The position numbers and the translations under genes are program-made. Shown here piece after piece: positions 38,161 to 47,674 of a DNA stretch of 49,003 nt. The notes below the pieces were generated by a model, which saw only the letters and a list, made by a program, of their open reading frames with translations, ran no database searches and was not told the origin of the DNA. The DNA comes from Burkholderiales bacterium (GTDB lineage Bacteria; Pseudomonadota; Gammaproteobacteria; Burkholderiales; Burkholderiaceae_D). The number at the start of each line of letters is the position of its first letter. Position 1 is the stretch's first letter. The stretch covers positions 1-49,003 of the forward strand of contig CANJOT010000003.1 of assembly GCA_947475815.1 (NCBI GenBank), in the 5' to 3' direction.

Positions 38161-39105
38161 ATGAAGTTGCGGATCGGAGTCATCGGGACCGGTGTGATTG
38201 GCGGCGGCATGGTGCGCCGCGCGCTCGCCGAGGGACACGAGGTCGGCGTGTTTGACTTGCGTGCCGAGGTCCTCGAGGAACTCGCGGCGGTCGGCGCGCG
38301 ACCTGCCAGCAGTTCTGCTGATCTGGCGGCGCACTGCGATACCGTGGTCATCAGCCTGCCGCGCGCCGAGGACGTTGAAAAAGCCTGCTTTGCTGCCGCT
38401 GGACTGCTCGAAGGCCTGCGCCCGGGTATGGTGGTGATCGACAGTTCGACGACGCCGCCGGCCGGCATGGAAAAGCTGCGTCAGGCCGTGACCGCACGGG
38501 GCGCGCATCTGATTGATGCGCCACTGTGCCCGTCGCAAAACCGCGAACTGCAATTCCGGCCCATCCCTACCCGGCCAGGATCGTTCAATGCCGCCGGGTA
38601 TGCTTCCGAAGCCGGCAACCTGTGTTTTTTTGTTGGCGGCGACACGGCCGATGTGGCGCTGGCGCGGCCCGTGCTTGAGGTGCTCGGCCTCGAATTTCAC
38701 CATGTGGGCCCGCTTGGATCCGGCAAGCTCGTCAAGCTCTTGCATAACGCCATCAACATCACGGCGCTGGCGGCGATCTCGGAGGCCATGCTAGTCGCCA
38801 AACGCAATGATCTGGACTTGCGCGTGGTCACCGAAGCGCTCATGACCAGCCTGGCCGACAGCGCCATGCTGCGTCAGCAGGGACGCAAATTCATCGCCGA
38901 GCAGCATTTTCCGAAGGGTCTGTTTCCTCTGCATTTTTCCGTCAAGGACCTTGGTTACGCCCTCGACTGCGCGCGTGCCGTCGGGGTCGTGCCGAGCGTG
39001 ACGGGCGCGACACACGCCCTGTACACGCGTGCTGCTGCCAGTCCTTACGGCGATTATTACAACCCGGCGATTTTCCGTTTCATTGAAGACGAGGCGAGCA
39101 CGTGA
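38161..39105 (+). CDS. NAD(P)-dependent beta-hydroxyacid dehydrogenase (3-hydroxyisobutyrate dehydrogenase family)
   Basis: MKLRIGVIGTGVIGGGMVRRALAEGHEVGVFDL; GPLGSGKLVKLLHNAINI. Confidence 0.92.
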   Translation: MKLRIGVIGTGVIGGGMVRRALAEGHEVGVFDLRAEVLEELAAVGARPASSSADLAAHCDTVVISLPRAEDVEKACFAAAGLLEGLRPGMVVIDSSTTPPAGMEKLRQAVTARGAHLIDAPLCPSQNRELQFRPIPTRPGSFNAAGYASEAGNLCFFVGGDTADVALARPVLEVLGLEFHHVGPLGSGKLVKLLHNAINITALAAISEAMLVAKRNDLDLRVVTEALMTSLADSAMLRQQGRKFIAEQHFPKGLFPLHFSVKDLGYALDCARAVGVVPSVTGATHALYTRAAASPYGDYYNPAIFRFIEDEAST

Positions 39106-39635
39106 GCGCCGTCGGACTGGGGGCGCGCCTGAGCGAACGGCTGGCCGCGCAGGGCCTCACCCATCTGGTCAGTGTCGCCAATGGCGAGGGCTTCGGTTTA
39201 TACCAGGCGTTCAAGACTGATAGCCGCTGCCGCGTGATTGATGCCTGTCGCGAAGGCGAGGCCGTGGCCTTGTGTTGCGGTCTGGTGCTGGGCGGGCAGT
39301 TACCCGTGCTGTCGATCGAGAATTTCGGTTTGTTCGAATGCCTGGACACGCTGCGCGCCCTGCCGCTCGACATCGGCATTCCGATGCTGCTGGTGATCGG
39401 TTATACCGGCCGCGGCGGCAAAACCCCGGAGGGCGAGGCGGCGCTGGTCGAACGTCTGGGCAACATCGGCCCGCAGGCCGCGCTGGCCGGCCGCTGGACC
39501 GAACCGGTGCTGCAACTGGCCGGTATTCCCTTCTGGTATCTCGATCCGGCCGACAGCGGCGCCGTGTGTGATGAAGCGCTTGCCCTGTGCCGCAGTTCCA
39601 GCCGGCCGGTGGCGCTGCTGGTTGACCTGACCTGA
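39102..39635 (+). CDS. TPP-dependent decarboxylase-like, PYR-domain subunit (sulfopyruvate decarboxylase alpha-like)
   Basis: LVSVANGEGFGLYQAF...REGEAVALCCGLVLGGQLPVLSIENFG. Confidence 0.75.
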   Translation: MSAVGLGARLSERLAAQGLTHLVSVANGEGFGLYQAFKTDSRCRVIDACREGEAVALCCGLVLGGQLPVLSIENFGLFECLDTLRALPLDIGIPMLLVIGYTGRGGKTPEGEAALVERLGNIGPQAALAGRWTEPVLQLAGIPFWYLDPADSGAVCDEALALCRSSSRPVALLVDLT

Positions 39636-39648
39636 CCCGGGGCCCCTC

Positions 39649-40242
39649 ATGAATCTTGCCGACATCCTCTCCGATCTCTCCGCCCATCGTGGCGACGAAG
39701 TCGTCATCGCCACCATGACCGCCGGTTTTGCCTGGCCACTGCACAGTCATAGCGCGCGCGACTTCTGTTACATCGCGCCCATGGGGTCGGCCTCGTCCAT
39801 TGGCCTTGGTCTGGCCCTGGCGCGGCCCGACCTGCGGGTATGGGTGCTCGATGGCGACGGCTCGCTGCTCATGAACCTCGGTACGCTCGTCACCATCGGC
39901 GCGCAGTCCCCACGCAATTTGGTGCACATCGTTCTGAACAATGGTGTGTACGCCATCACCGGCGGGCAGCGCGTGCCGGGCAGCGGCGTGGCCGATCTGG
40001 CGGCCATGGCGCGCGCTGCCGGGGTGTCGACCACCTTCACCCTCGAAAACACGGCCGACTGGAAGGAGTTTCTGGTCAACGGCCTGTCAGGCCAGGGTCC
40101 GGTATTTGTCGATGTGCGCGTTGCACCTGCGTACGACCGGCCCGCTGTGCCGGCCATGACGCACACGGCGCGCGCCCTGATGACCCAGGGCGGGCCGGGG
40201 TTTCACAATCTGCGCGCCCTGCTCAGGCCGCAAACCCCTTGA
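39649..40242 (+). CDS. TPP-binding (PP-domain) subunit (sulfopyruvate decarboxylase beta-like)
   Basis: FCYIAPMGSASSIGLGLALARPDLRVWVLDGDGSLLMNLGTLVTIGAQSPRNLVHIVLNNGVYAITGGQ. Confidence 0.82.
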   Translation: MNLADILSDLSAHRGDEVVIATMTAGFAWPLHSHSARDFCYIAPMGSASSIGLGLALARPDLRVWVLDGDGSLLMNLGTLVTIGAQSPRNLVHIVLNNGVYAITGGQRVPGSGVADLAAMARAAGVSTTFTLENTADWKEFLVNGLSGQGPVFVDVRVAPAYDRPAVPAMTHTARALMTQGGPGFHNLRALLRPQTP

Positions 40243-41308
40243 TGCGCTCTTCGTCGAGCTGCAGGCCGAGGCCAGGCCGGTCGCTCAACTGAATGACGCC
40301 GCCGCGCGGTGCCGGCGGCTCGACAAACATCATGTCCATCCAGGGCATGAACTCCACCCAGGCGCCGGTGCGCGCGCCACCGAGCAGGTGCATGCTCACA
40401 TAGGGATTGCTGTGCGCCGACAGCGGCTTGTTGCGCATGTCCAGATACGCCGCCGCCTTCAGCCATGGCGTGATGCCGCCGAGATGGTAGATGTCGAGAA
40501 TCACGTGGTCGACCGAATCGGCCATGCGCGGCAGCAGGTCCAGACGCGAAATGCGTTCGCCGCCGGCGATCGGCACGGCGCAACGCGAGCGCACATCGGC
40601 CAGTGCGTCGTAATCGCTTTCGCGCACCGGCTCTTCCAGCCAACTGCAGCCGATCTCATGCAGGCCGTGGGCCATTTCGAGCGCCTCAGTGCCGGTGAGA
40701 CTCCAGAGCGCGTCGACCATGATATGCATGTCCGGTCCGACGGTGCGCCGGATCAGGCGTGCGCGTTCGAGGTCTTCGGCCAGCGGCCGCTGGCCCATGC
40801 GCATTTTCAGGGCCTTGTAGCCCAGTTCGGCCACCTTGACCGCTTCGCTCTCAAGGCGCGCCAGATCCATGTAACGCCAGAACGACCAGCTGGCATACGC
40901 CGGCACGACATCGCGTGTGCCGCCGAGCATTTTCCAGAGTGGCTGGCCAGCCTGCTTGCCGGCCAGGTCCCACAAGGCGACATCAATGGCACCGAGCGCC
41001 AGATTGGCCACGCCCTCGTGCAGCAGGTCGCCGCTGATGGTCCACATGCGCTCGTAAATCTGCGCGCGGCGTGCCACATCCATGCCCTTGATGATGCCCT
41101 CGAGTTCGAGCACCACCTGCTCGACCGCCTTGACGAAACCCAGCTGTTGTACCGAAGCGTAGCCAAAGCCGATTTCACCGGTCGAACTGTAGACCTCGAC
41201 GATCAGGGTAGATTTTTGCGTGCGCGTGCCGATGCTCATGCCGCGGATTGGCTCGTCGAGCGGCAGCAGCACGACACGCGTGCGGATTTTTTCGATGACG
41301 GAAGTCAA
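40223..41308 (-). CDS. Mandelate racemase/muconate lactonizing enzyme family protein (probable TTG start)
   Basis: KSTLIVEVYSSTGEIGFGY; YKALKMRMGQRPLAEDLERARLIRRTVGPDMHIMVDALWSLT; ISRLDLLPRM. Confidence 0.9.
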   Translation of the reverse strand: MTSVIEKIRTRVVLLPLDEPIRGMSIGTRTQKSTLIVEVYSSTGEIGFGYASVQQLGFVKAVEQVVLELEGIIKGMDVARRAQIYERMWTISGDLLHEGVANLALGAIDVALWDLAGKQAGQPLWKMLGGTRDVVPAYASWSFWRYMDLARLESEAVKVAELGYKALKMRMGQRPLAEDLERARLIRRTVGPDMHIMVDALWSLTGTEALEMAHGLHEIGCSWLEEPVRESDYDALADVRSRCAVPIAGGERISRLDLLPRMADSVDHVILDIYHLGGITPWLKAAAYLDMRNKPLSAHSNPYVSMHLLGGARTGAWVEFMPWMDMMFVEPPAPRGGVIQLSDRPGLGLQLDEERIKGFAA

Positions 41309-41339
41309 TGGGTTTCCCGGTGAAGGAGAGGGAGGAAAA

Positions 41340-42248
41340 TCAGGCCGCGGCCTTGTTGGGCACCAGACTGGCGAGCGTCGTGCGGTGCATGGTGCGGTGC
41401 AGGGGCAAATCAAAATCGCCGATTGCCTTGTGCAGGCAGGAGATGTTGTCCCACATCACCAGATCACCCACGGCCCAGCGATGGCGGTAGACATACTCGG
41501 GCCGCAGCACATGCGCGCGCACGGCTTCAAGCACCGCGGCGGACTCCTCCACGCTCATGCCCTCGATGTGGCTGATGGCTTCTTCGCTGAAATAGATGCT
41601 CTTGCGTCCGGTGCGCGGATGCACCTTGACCATGTCGTGATGCTGCACCACGTTCTGGCTGCGCTGGGTCATGCGTTTTTTTACATCTTCGGAATAGTCG
41701 CCCGTAATCGGATCTTTCGGCGTGCGCGACATGCGCGACATGAAATAGGCTTCCGAATCAAACACCGCGCGCCGCCCTTCGATGGTTTTGCGCAAGTCTT
41801 CCGGCAGACCGTCGTAGGCCGCTGCCGTGCTGGCGAAACAGGTGTCGCCACGCGCCTCACCATTGCTGTCGATCGGCACCTCGATGGCGTAGAGCATCGA
41901 GCCGCGCGGTGGATTGGCGGTCACCCACATGTCCGTGTGCCAGTAGCGTCCGGCGTCGACCATGCCCAGCGGTTTGCCATCGACCACCACATTGGAGACG
42001 ATGAAAATCTCCGGATGGTCGGCCATGTTGTATTGTTTGACCGTGTATTCGGTCAGATCGCCAAATCGTTTTGAAAAGGCGATCTGCTGCTCGGGCGTCA
42101 GATGCTGGTTGCGAAACAGGATCACGCCATACCGGTCGTAGGCGGCTTCGATCTCGGCGAACACGTCGGCCGCAATGTCGCCGGCGGTATTGATGCCGAG
42201 GATTTCATGACCGAGAGGCCGGTCCGAAAAGCGGATTTGCAGGCTCAT
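41340..42248 (-). CDS. TauD/TfdA-family dioxygenase
   Basis: YGVILFRNQHLTPEQQIAFSKRFGDL; GRYWHTDMWVTANPPRGSMLYA; HRWAVGDLVMWDNISCLHKA. Confidence 0.93.
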   Translation of the reverse strand: MSLQIRFSDRPLGHEILGINTAGDIAADVFAEIEAAYDRYGVILFRNQHLTPEQQIAFSKRFGDLTEYTVKQYNMADHPEIFIVSNVVVDGKPLGMVDAGRYWHTDMWVTANPPRGSMLYAIEVPIDSNGEARGDTCFASTAAAYDGLPEDLRKTIEGRRAVFDSEAYFMSRMSRTPKDPITGDYSEDVKKRMTQRSQNVVQHHDMVKVHPRTGRKSIYFSEEAISHIEGMSVEESAAVLEAVRAHVLRPEYVYRHRWAVGDLVMWDNISCLHKAIGDFDLPLHRTMHRTTLASLVPNKAAA

Positions 42249-42255
42249 GGCAGAT

Positions 42256-43227
42256 TTACTCCGGTTGAATGCCGGCGGCGAGAATGATCTTGCGCCACTT
42301 GCCGTACTCCGCCACCTGAAATTTGCCCAGTTCATCGGGCGTGGTCGGGAACGCCACGGCACCGGCGTTCATCATGTATTCCTTCACCTTGGGACGTTTC
42401 ATGGCGTTGATGATCAATTCATTGATGCGAGTCACCACCTCTTTCGGAGTCCCCGCCGGTACCCAGGCGGCGTTCCAGAAGGTCAGCTCAAAGCCCGGCA
42501 CGCCGCCTTCCTGCATGGTCGGCAGATCGGGCAGGCCGGGCCAGCGCTCATTGCTCGATACGGCCAGCGGCCGCAGCGTGCCGGCGCTGATCTGGCCGGC
42601 AATGCCGCCGAGCGCGGCCATCATGATGTCGACCTCGCCGGTCATCACCGCCGTACTGGCCTGCGGGCTGGTCTTGTAGGGCACGTTACGGATTTTCAGG
42701 TTGGCCATCAGCTTGAGCAATTCCACGCCGCCTTGGCTCGACGAATTGGCCGAGGAGAAATTGAGCTTGTCGGGCTGCGCTCTGGCCAGCGCGATCAGTT
42801 CACCCAGCGACTTGGCCGGCACTTTCGGGTTGACCACCAGCACCAGACCACCGCGTGCCACGCCGCTGACCGGCGCGAAATCGTTGACGTAATCGTAGGG
42901 CAACTTCTTGTACAGCGACTGGTTGGCAGCGTGTGTCGAATTGGTACCGATGAGTATGGTGTAGCCGTCGGCCGGCGCCTTGGCGACATACTCGGAAGCA
43001 ATAATGCCGTTGGCGCCCGGCTTGGGCTCGACAATGACCGTCTGTTTGGTGGCCTCGGCAATTTCCGTGGCCAGCGCGCGTGCCGTCTGTTCGGGAAAGC
43101 CGACGCCCATCGGGATGATGCGGATCGGGCGCGACGGGTAGGCTTCCGCCGCGCGTGAGGCTGGGGTTATGGTGACGAGCGTGGCGCAGGCGAGCGCCGC
43201 GCAGAGTGCGCGCATGAGGGTGTGCAT
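42256..43227 (-). CDS. Bug-type substrate-binding protein
   Basis: YPSRPIRIIPMGVGFPEQTARALATEIAEATKQTVIVEPKPGANGIIASEYVAKAPADGYTIL. Confidence 0.92.
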   Translation of the reverse strand: MHTLMRALCAALACATLVTITPASRAAEAYPSRPIRIIPMGVGFPEQTARALATEIAEATKQTVIVEPKPGANGIIASEYVAKAPADGYTILIGTNSTHAANQSLYKKLPYDYVNDFAPVSGVARGGLVLVVNPKVPAKSLGELIALARAQPDKLNFSSANSSSQGGVELLKLMANLKIRNVPYKTSPQASTAVMTGEVDIMMAALGGIAGQISAGTLRPLAVSSNERWPGLPDLPTMQEGGVPGFELTFWNAAWVPAGTPKEVVTRINELIINAMKRPKVKEYMMNAGAVAFPTTPDELGKFQVAEYGKWRKIILAAGIQPE

Positions 43228-43252
43228 GTTGGTCTCCTGGTTTCCTTTTTTA

Positions 43253-43275
43253 TTCCTTGCCTTGACGGCAAGGAA
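43253..43275. repeat. Perfect 9-bp intergenic hairpin
   Basis: TTCCTTGCC-TTGAC-GGCAAGGAA between SDR and Bug genes. Confidence 0.7.
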
Positions 43276-43296
43276 ATTCAGGAGTCATTTTAGCTG

Positions 43297-44079
43297 TTAA
43301 ACATGCGCGGCTCTAGTCCCTCCGTCGACCGGCAGCACAACACCGTTGATGTAGCGCGCACCATCGCTCAGCAGATAGGAGACCGCATCGGCCATGTCGT
43401 CGGGCTGGGCCATGCGGCCAAGAGGCGACTTGCCGGACAATTTGAACGGTACTTTTGAGGTGGTCTGACCCATCTGCACGATCATCGGTGTGTCGGTGGT
43501 GCCCGGTGCGATGGCGTTGACCGTGATGCCCGAGGGTGCCAGCTCTACCGCCATGATGCCCGTGAGCACATGAACCGCTGCCTTGGTGGCTGCGTACATG
43601 CCCGAGCCCACTTTTGGCCGCAGGCCCGATACCGAACCGACGATCACGACGCGTTTGGGCTTGTCGACGTTGGCACCCTCACGCAGCAGCGGCAGGGCGG
43701 TGCGCACGCACAGCCAGGGGCCCTTGATGTTGACGCCAAGCATCAGATCGACTTCCTCAGGTGTGTATTCTTCCATCCAGCCGATGCGGATGGCGCCGGC
43801 ACAGCAGATCAGGGCTTCGATGCTTTTGGTGCTTGCACTGATGCGTGCGAAGGCCTGTATCGTGCTGGCCGTTGAGGCCACATCGCAGGTGGCCGTGCGG
43901 TATTGGTCGCCAGCATTGAGCTGGCCCGCGGCCTGTTGCAGGCTGGCCTCGGAAATGTCGAGCGCCCAGACAGTCCAGCCTTCGCTGATCAGTCGTTTTG
44001 AAACGCCCAGGCCAATGCCGGACGCGGCTCCAGTGATGACTGCGATGCGATTCAATTCAGACTCCTTGGAAAAGGTCAT
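43297..44079 (-). CDS. SDR-family oxidoreductase
   Basis: IAVITGAASGIGLGVSKRLISEGWTVWALD; MYAATKAAVHVLTG; INGVVLPVDGG. Confidence 0.95.
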   Translation of the reverse strand: MTFSKESELNRIAVITGAASGIGLGVSKRLISEGWTVWALDISEASLQQAAGQLNAGDQYRTATCDVASTASTIQAFARISASTKSIEALICCAGAIRIGWMEEYTPEEVDLMLGVNIKGPWLCVRTALPLLREGANVDKPKRVVIVGSVSGLRPKVGSGMYAATKAAVHVLTGIMAVELAPSGITVNAIAPGTTDTPMIVQMGQTTSKVPFKLSGKSPLGRMAQPDDMADAVSYLLSDGARYINGVVLPVDGGTRAAHV

Positions 44080-44109
44080 GGCCAGAGGCCGTTGGAAATG
44101 TTGTGCTGC

Positions 44110-44901
44110 TCATTGCATTGTTACGGCTGCCTCACCGATGTTTTCAAAAACCACGCGCACCTCGTCGCCGGCGCGCGCAGCGGTCATGCCAGTCCACGAC
44201 CCGGTGATGATGAACTGGCCGGCGCACAATCCAGTGTTGTCCGCCGGGTGATTTGCCAGCCAGATCAAGGGCACCAGGGGATCGCCGTTCGGGTGTCCGC
44301 CGCGTCGTGCCACGCGCTCGACGCCGGCGGTTTGCAAACTGACCTGGATTTGTTCGAAATCGATGTTTTGCCAGTCGAGTTGTCCTGAACCGGCGACCAC
44401 CGCGCCATTGCCAACGTTATCGGCAACTCGGTCGGGCATTGGTGCCTGATAGAAATTGGCTAGGCGTGAATCGGCGACTTCAATGGCCGCGCAAGCCTGC
44501 CCGACTGCACCGGCCACCTCTTCCCGGGAGTAAGGTTTGGTGCGCGGCGGCAGGTCAGCAGTCAGCCAGAAGCCGATTTCGGCCTCCATGATCAACATTG
44601 GATGCCTGCTGGCATCAAGGGTCGAGCCGCTGGGAACCAGTAACTCGCGAAAGATCGGCGCGCGCGTGGGGGGGCTGCCAAACGGGGTGCCCGCCTTCCA
44701 GGCCGCTGCAGTCGTGCCCAGCAGTTTCATGACCCGCATCTGCACGGCGAAAGCCTCGGCCATGGACGCAGGTTTTAGTTCGTCGGGCAGCGCGGCGAGT
44801 TTCGTGCCGCTCTGGCGCGCCTGCACCAGAGCGATGGCGAGTTGCTCGATGCGCTGCTCGTTCACCGCATTGTTCGGCGACCTGGTAGGGTGCCCTATCA
44901 T
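44110..44901 (-). CDS. 2-keto-4-pentenoate hydratase / fumarylacetoacetase-fold protein
   Basis: AFAVQMRVMKLLGTTAAAWKAG; MEAEIGFWLTADLPP; GAVVAGSGQLDW. Confidence 0.9.
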   Translation of the reverse strand: MIGHPTRSPNNAVNEQRIEQLAIALVQARQSGTKLAALPDELKPASMAEAFAVQMRVMKLLGTTAAAWKAGTPFGSPPTRAPIFRELLVPSGSTLDASRHPMLIMEAEIGFWLTADLPPRTKPYSREEVAGAVGQACAAIEVADSRLANFYQAPMPDRVADNVGNGAVVAGSGQLDWQNIDFEQIQVSLQTAGVERVARRGGHPNGDPLVPLIWLANHPADNTGLCAGQFIITGSWTGMTAARAGDEVRVVFENIGEAAVTMQ

Positions 44902-45710
44902 GCGAAACTCGGGCGTGGCTCAACATCAAGGCGTACCACGATGCCCTCGAGATCGGCGCGTGGCGCCGGATATTTTTTCATCACCAGCGGATCGTGGCCG
45001 GGAATGATGTGCTCTGGCGAACTCGCCAGCCTGCGCAGCGTGCGAAAGCCTTCCATCATGTTGGCCACGTTGTGGACGATGGGAAACGGCCGGGATTCGA
45101 CCATGTTGGCGTAAAAATGCGCCGCATCCGAGGCCAGCACCACCCAGCCGCGTCGTGTCCAGACGCGCACTGCCTGCAGGCCCTGGGTATGGCCGCCGAT
45201 GTGGTGCACGCTCAGCCCGGGCGCGAGTTCTTCAGTGCATTCGTGAAACTGCAGCTTGCCGCGATACAGGCGCCGCACCATCGCCACCACGTCTTCGCAC
45301 TCATAGGCGTGCGACATGATGGAGTGGCACATATGCCGGCTGGTGGCGAACGACATTTCCGCGTCCTGCAGATGGAAGGTCGCGCCCGCGAACAGTTCCT
45401 CATTGCCCGCATGGTCATAATGCATGTGGGTAATGATGACGTCCTTGATGTCGGCCACGCTGATGCCGAGCAGCGCCAGGCCTTCGCTCGGACAGCGCAG
45501 TCGTGGCCGCTCGCGCCGGACTGCCATGTCGGCGTCAAAGCCGGTGTCGACCAGCCAGGTGCGGCCATTGCCAACGATCACCCAGACAAAATAATCGTGA
45601 GGCATCGGTCCGTTGTGTGGATCGCCGCCGATGAAATTTTGCCCGGCCAGGCGCGGGTTCTCCGCATAACGGATCGCATATACCTCGTAGGGTTTCAGTT
45701 CGGTCGTCAT
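44898..45710 (-). CDS. MBL-fold hydrolase (N-acyl homoserine lactonase-like)
   Basis: VIITHMHYDHAGNEELF; VHHIGGHTQGLQAVRVWTRRGWVVLASDAAHFY; ATGA overlap with hydratase. Confidence 0.92.
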   Translation of the reverse strand: MTTELKPYEVYAIRYAENPRLAGQNFIGGDPHNGPMPHDYFVWVIVGNGRTWLVDTGFDADMAVRRERPRLRCPSEGLALLGISVADIKDVIITHMHYDHAGNEELFAGATFHLQDAEMSFATSRHMCHSIMSHAYECEDVVAMVRRLYRGKLQFHECTEELAPGLSVHHIGGHTQGLQAVRVWTRRGWVVLASDAAHFYANMVESRPFPIVHNVANMMEGFRTLRRLASSPEHIIPGHDPLVMKKYPAPRADLEGIVVRLDVEPRPSFA

Positions 45711-45726
45711 GATTGAGCCGCCGGGG

Positions 45727-46596
45727 TTAATGAATCTGCGTCGCGAGTTGCGCCAGCATTGGCTCCTCGACGGTAGGCGTGCCGCGTATGGTGGTGCGCA
45801 GGAAACGGCGCGCTTCGAGCGGGGGATAGTCCTGCTGCCCCGAATGCCAGGCAGAGCGGTTCTCCCAAATGACGGTATCGGCGACGCGCCACACCTGTTG
45901 CCACTGGAATTCCGGACGCATGCACCAGTCGAATACCTCATCGAGCAGCGCGTCGCTGTCGCTGCGTGACAGACCGATGATCGAATCGGTGTGGTAGGGA
46001 TTAATGTACACCGACTTACGGCCGGTCTCGGGATGGGTGCGAATCGCCGGATGAATGGCGCGCGGCACCTTGCTTGGATCCTGCAGGACGCCTTGCGTCA
46101 ACTGGTGACGTCCGCCGAGCTTGAACAGGGAAAATTTGCCATCAATGCGGGCCTTGAGAGTGGCCGGCATGGCTTCGTAGGCCATGACCATGTTGGCAAA
46201 CGCGGTGTTGCCACCGCTGCTGGGCACCGCCGTGGCGTGCAGCAGCGTGGCTTTTGCTGGCACCTGCTGGTAGGGCAGATCGGAGTGCCAGCCGACTCCG
46301 CGGTCAGCGCCGAGTTTGTCGTAGTTGCCCTGGTCATCCAGATTGGTGTTGAGCACCACCTCCGGCACTTCGGGATGCTGATAGCGCTTGGCGATGTGCG
46401 TCTGCAGTTCACCAAAATTGCGGCTGAACTGGACCAGTTGCTGGGCGCTCAGGGGCGCATCGCGGAACAGCAACACCTGCCGGTCGACAAACGCGGCGTT
46501 GAGGCGCGTGAGGTCGTCGGCCTGGATCGGTAGGCGGGGGTCCAGACCCAGCACCTCGGCGCCCATCGGGCCGTCGGTCGGAATGATCTTGATCAT
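45727..46596 (-). CDS. TauD/TfdA-family dioxygenase
   Basis: VDRQVLLFRDAPLSAQQLVQFSRNFGEL; VGWHSDLPYQQVPAKATLLHATAVP; WRVADTVIWENRSAWHSG. Confidence 0.93.
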   Translation of the reverse strand: MIKIIPTDGPMGAEVLGLDPRLPIQADDLTRLNAAFVDRQVLLFRDAPLSAQQLVQFSRNFGELQTHIAKRYQHPEVPEVVLNTNLDDQGNYDKLGADRGVGWHSDLPYQQVPAKATLLHATAVPSSGGNTAFANMVMAYEAMPATLKARIDGKFSLFKLGGRHQLTQGVLQDPSKVPRAIHPAIRTHPETGRKSVYINPYHTDSIIGLSRSDSDALLDEVFDWCMRPEFQWQQVWRVADTVIWENRSAWHSGQQDYPPLEARRFLRTTIRGTPTVEEPMLAQLATQIH

Positions 46597-46621
46597 GTGA
46601 AGTTTTCCTTGTGGTCGGATT

Positions 46622-47629
46622 TCAGTTGGCGGTTGCGCCGGAGGCCTGCACCACGGCTTTGTACATGACAAGTTCGGACTTGATCTTGGCAGCGAAATCG
46701 GCCGGACTGCTGCGTTGCGGCTCAGCTCCCTGGCCCGCAAACTGTTTGCGCAGCGCTTCCGAGTCGAGGGCTTTGGCGATCGCGGCCTCGAGGCTGGCGA
46801 CGATTGGTTTTGGCGTGCCGGCAACCGCCAGCAGACCCACCCACAGGTCAATCGCGAAGCCCGGTACGGTTTCGCCGATGGCCGGGATTCTGGGCGCAGC
46901 GGCCGAGCGTGTGGCGCCGCTGATGCCAAGCGCCTTGAGGCGACCGCTGTTGATATATTCGAGGGTGCTTGGCAGCGTGGCAAAGCCGATCGGTACTACG
47001 CCGGACAATACATCCACCAGAGCTGGCGCCGCGCCGCGATAGGGCACCGACAGCAACTGGATGCCGGTTTCGGTTTTCAGTTTTTCACCGGCGATATGAT
47101 TGATCGTGCCATTGCCGCCATGGGCATAAGCGATGTTTCCGGGCTGCTTTTTTGCCAGAGCGATCAGTTCGGCCATGTTGTTGGCCGGGAATGAGGGATG
47201 CGCTACGAGCACCGTCGGCACCACGGCCAGCAGGGCAATTGGTTCGAAGTCCTTGACCGGATCGTAACCAACGCTCTTGTAGACGAAGGGATTGATGACG
47301 TGGGTGCTGATGGTCAGCAGCAGGGTGTAACCATCGGGTGCGGCATGGGCGGCGAACTCGGTGCCGATGTTGCCGCCCGAACCGGCTTTGTTCACGACGA
47401 CAAAATTGCCGTTCATGATCTTGTTGAGGCTCTCGGCGATTTGACGGGCGATGATGTCGTTGGCGCCCCCAGGAGTTTGTGGAACGATGATGTTGACAGG
47501 GCGCGTTGGGTAGTCCGCCGCGCGTGCTGCCGGCAGCATTGCGGCCATGCCGAGGCCCATGGCCAGCAGCGCTTTCGCGGCCATTGAAGCCACGCGTTGC
47601 GGGACTGCAAAATTGCTTTCGGTCTTCAT
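46622..47629 (-). CDS. Bug-type substrate-binding protein
   Basis: YPTRPVNIIVPQTPGGANDIIARQIAESLNKIMNGNFVVVNKAGSGGNIGTEFAAHAAPDGYTLLL. Confidence 0.93.
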   Translation of the reverse strand: MKTESNFAVPQRVASMAAKALLAMGLGMAAMLPAARAADYPTRPVNIIVPQTPGGANDIIARQIAESLNKIMNGNFVVVNKAGSGGNIGTEFAAHAAPDGYTLLLTISTHVINPFVYKSVGYDPVKDFEPIALLAVVPTVLVAHPSFPANNMAELIALAKKQPGNIAYAHGGNGTINHIAGEKLKTETGIQLLSVPYRGAAPALVDVLSGVVPIGFATLPSTLEYINSGRLKALGISGATRSAAAPRIPAIGETVPGFAIDLWVGLLAVAGTPKPIVASLEAAIAKALDSEALRKQFAGQGAEPQRSSPADFAAKIKSELVMYKAVVQASGATAN

Positions 47630-47674
47630 GTTGTCTCCTCCTGGTTATTTTTTTAGCGGGCTGCATTACGCCCG

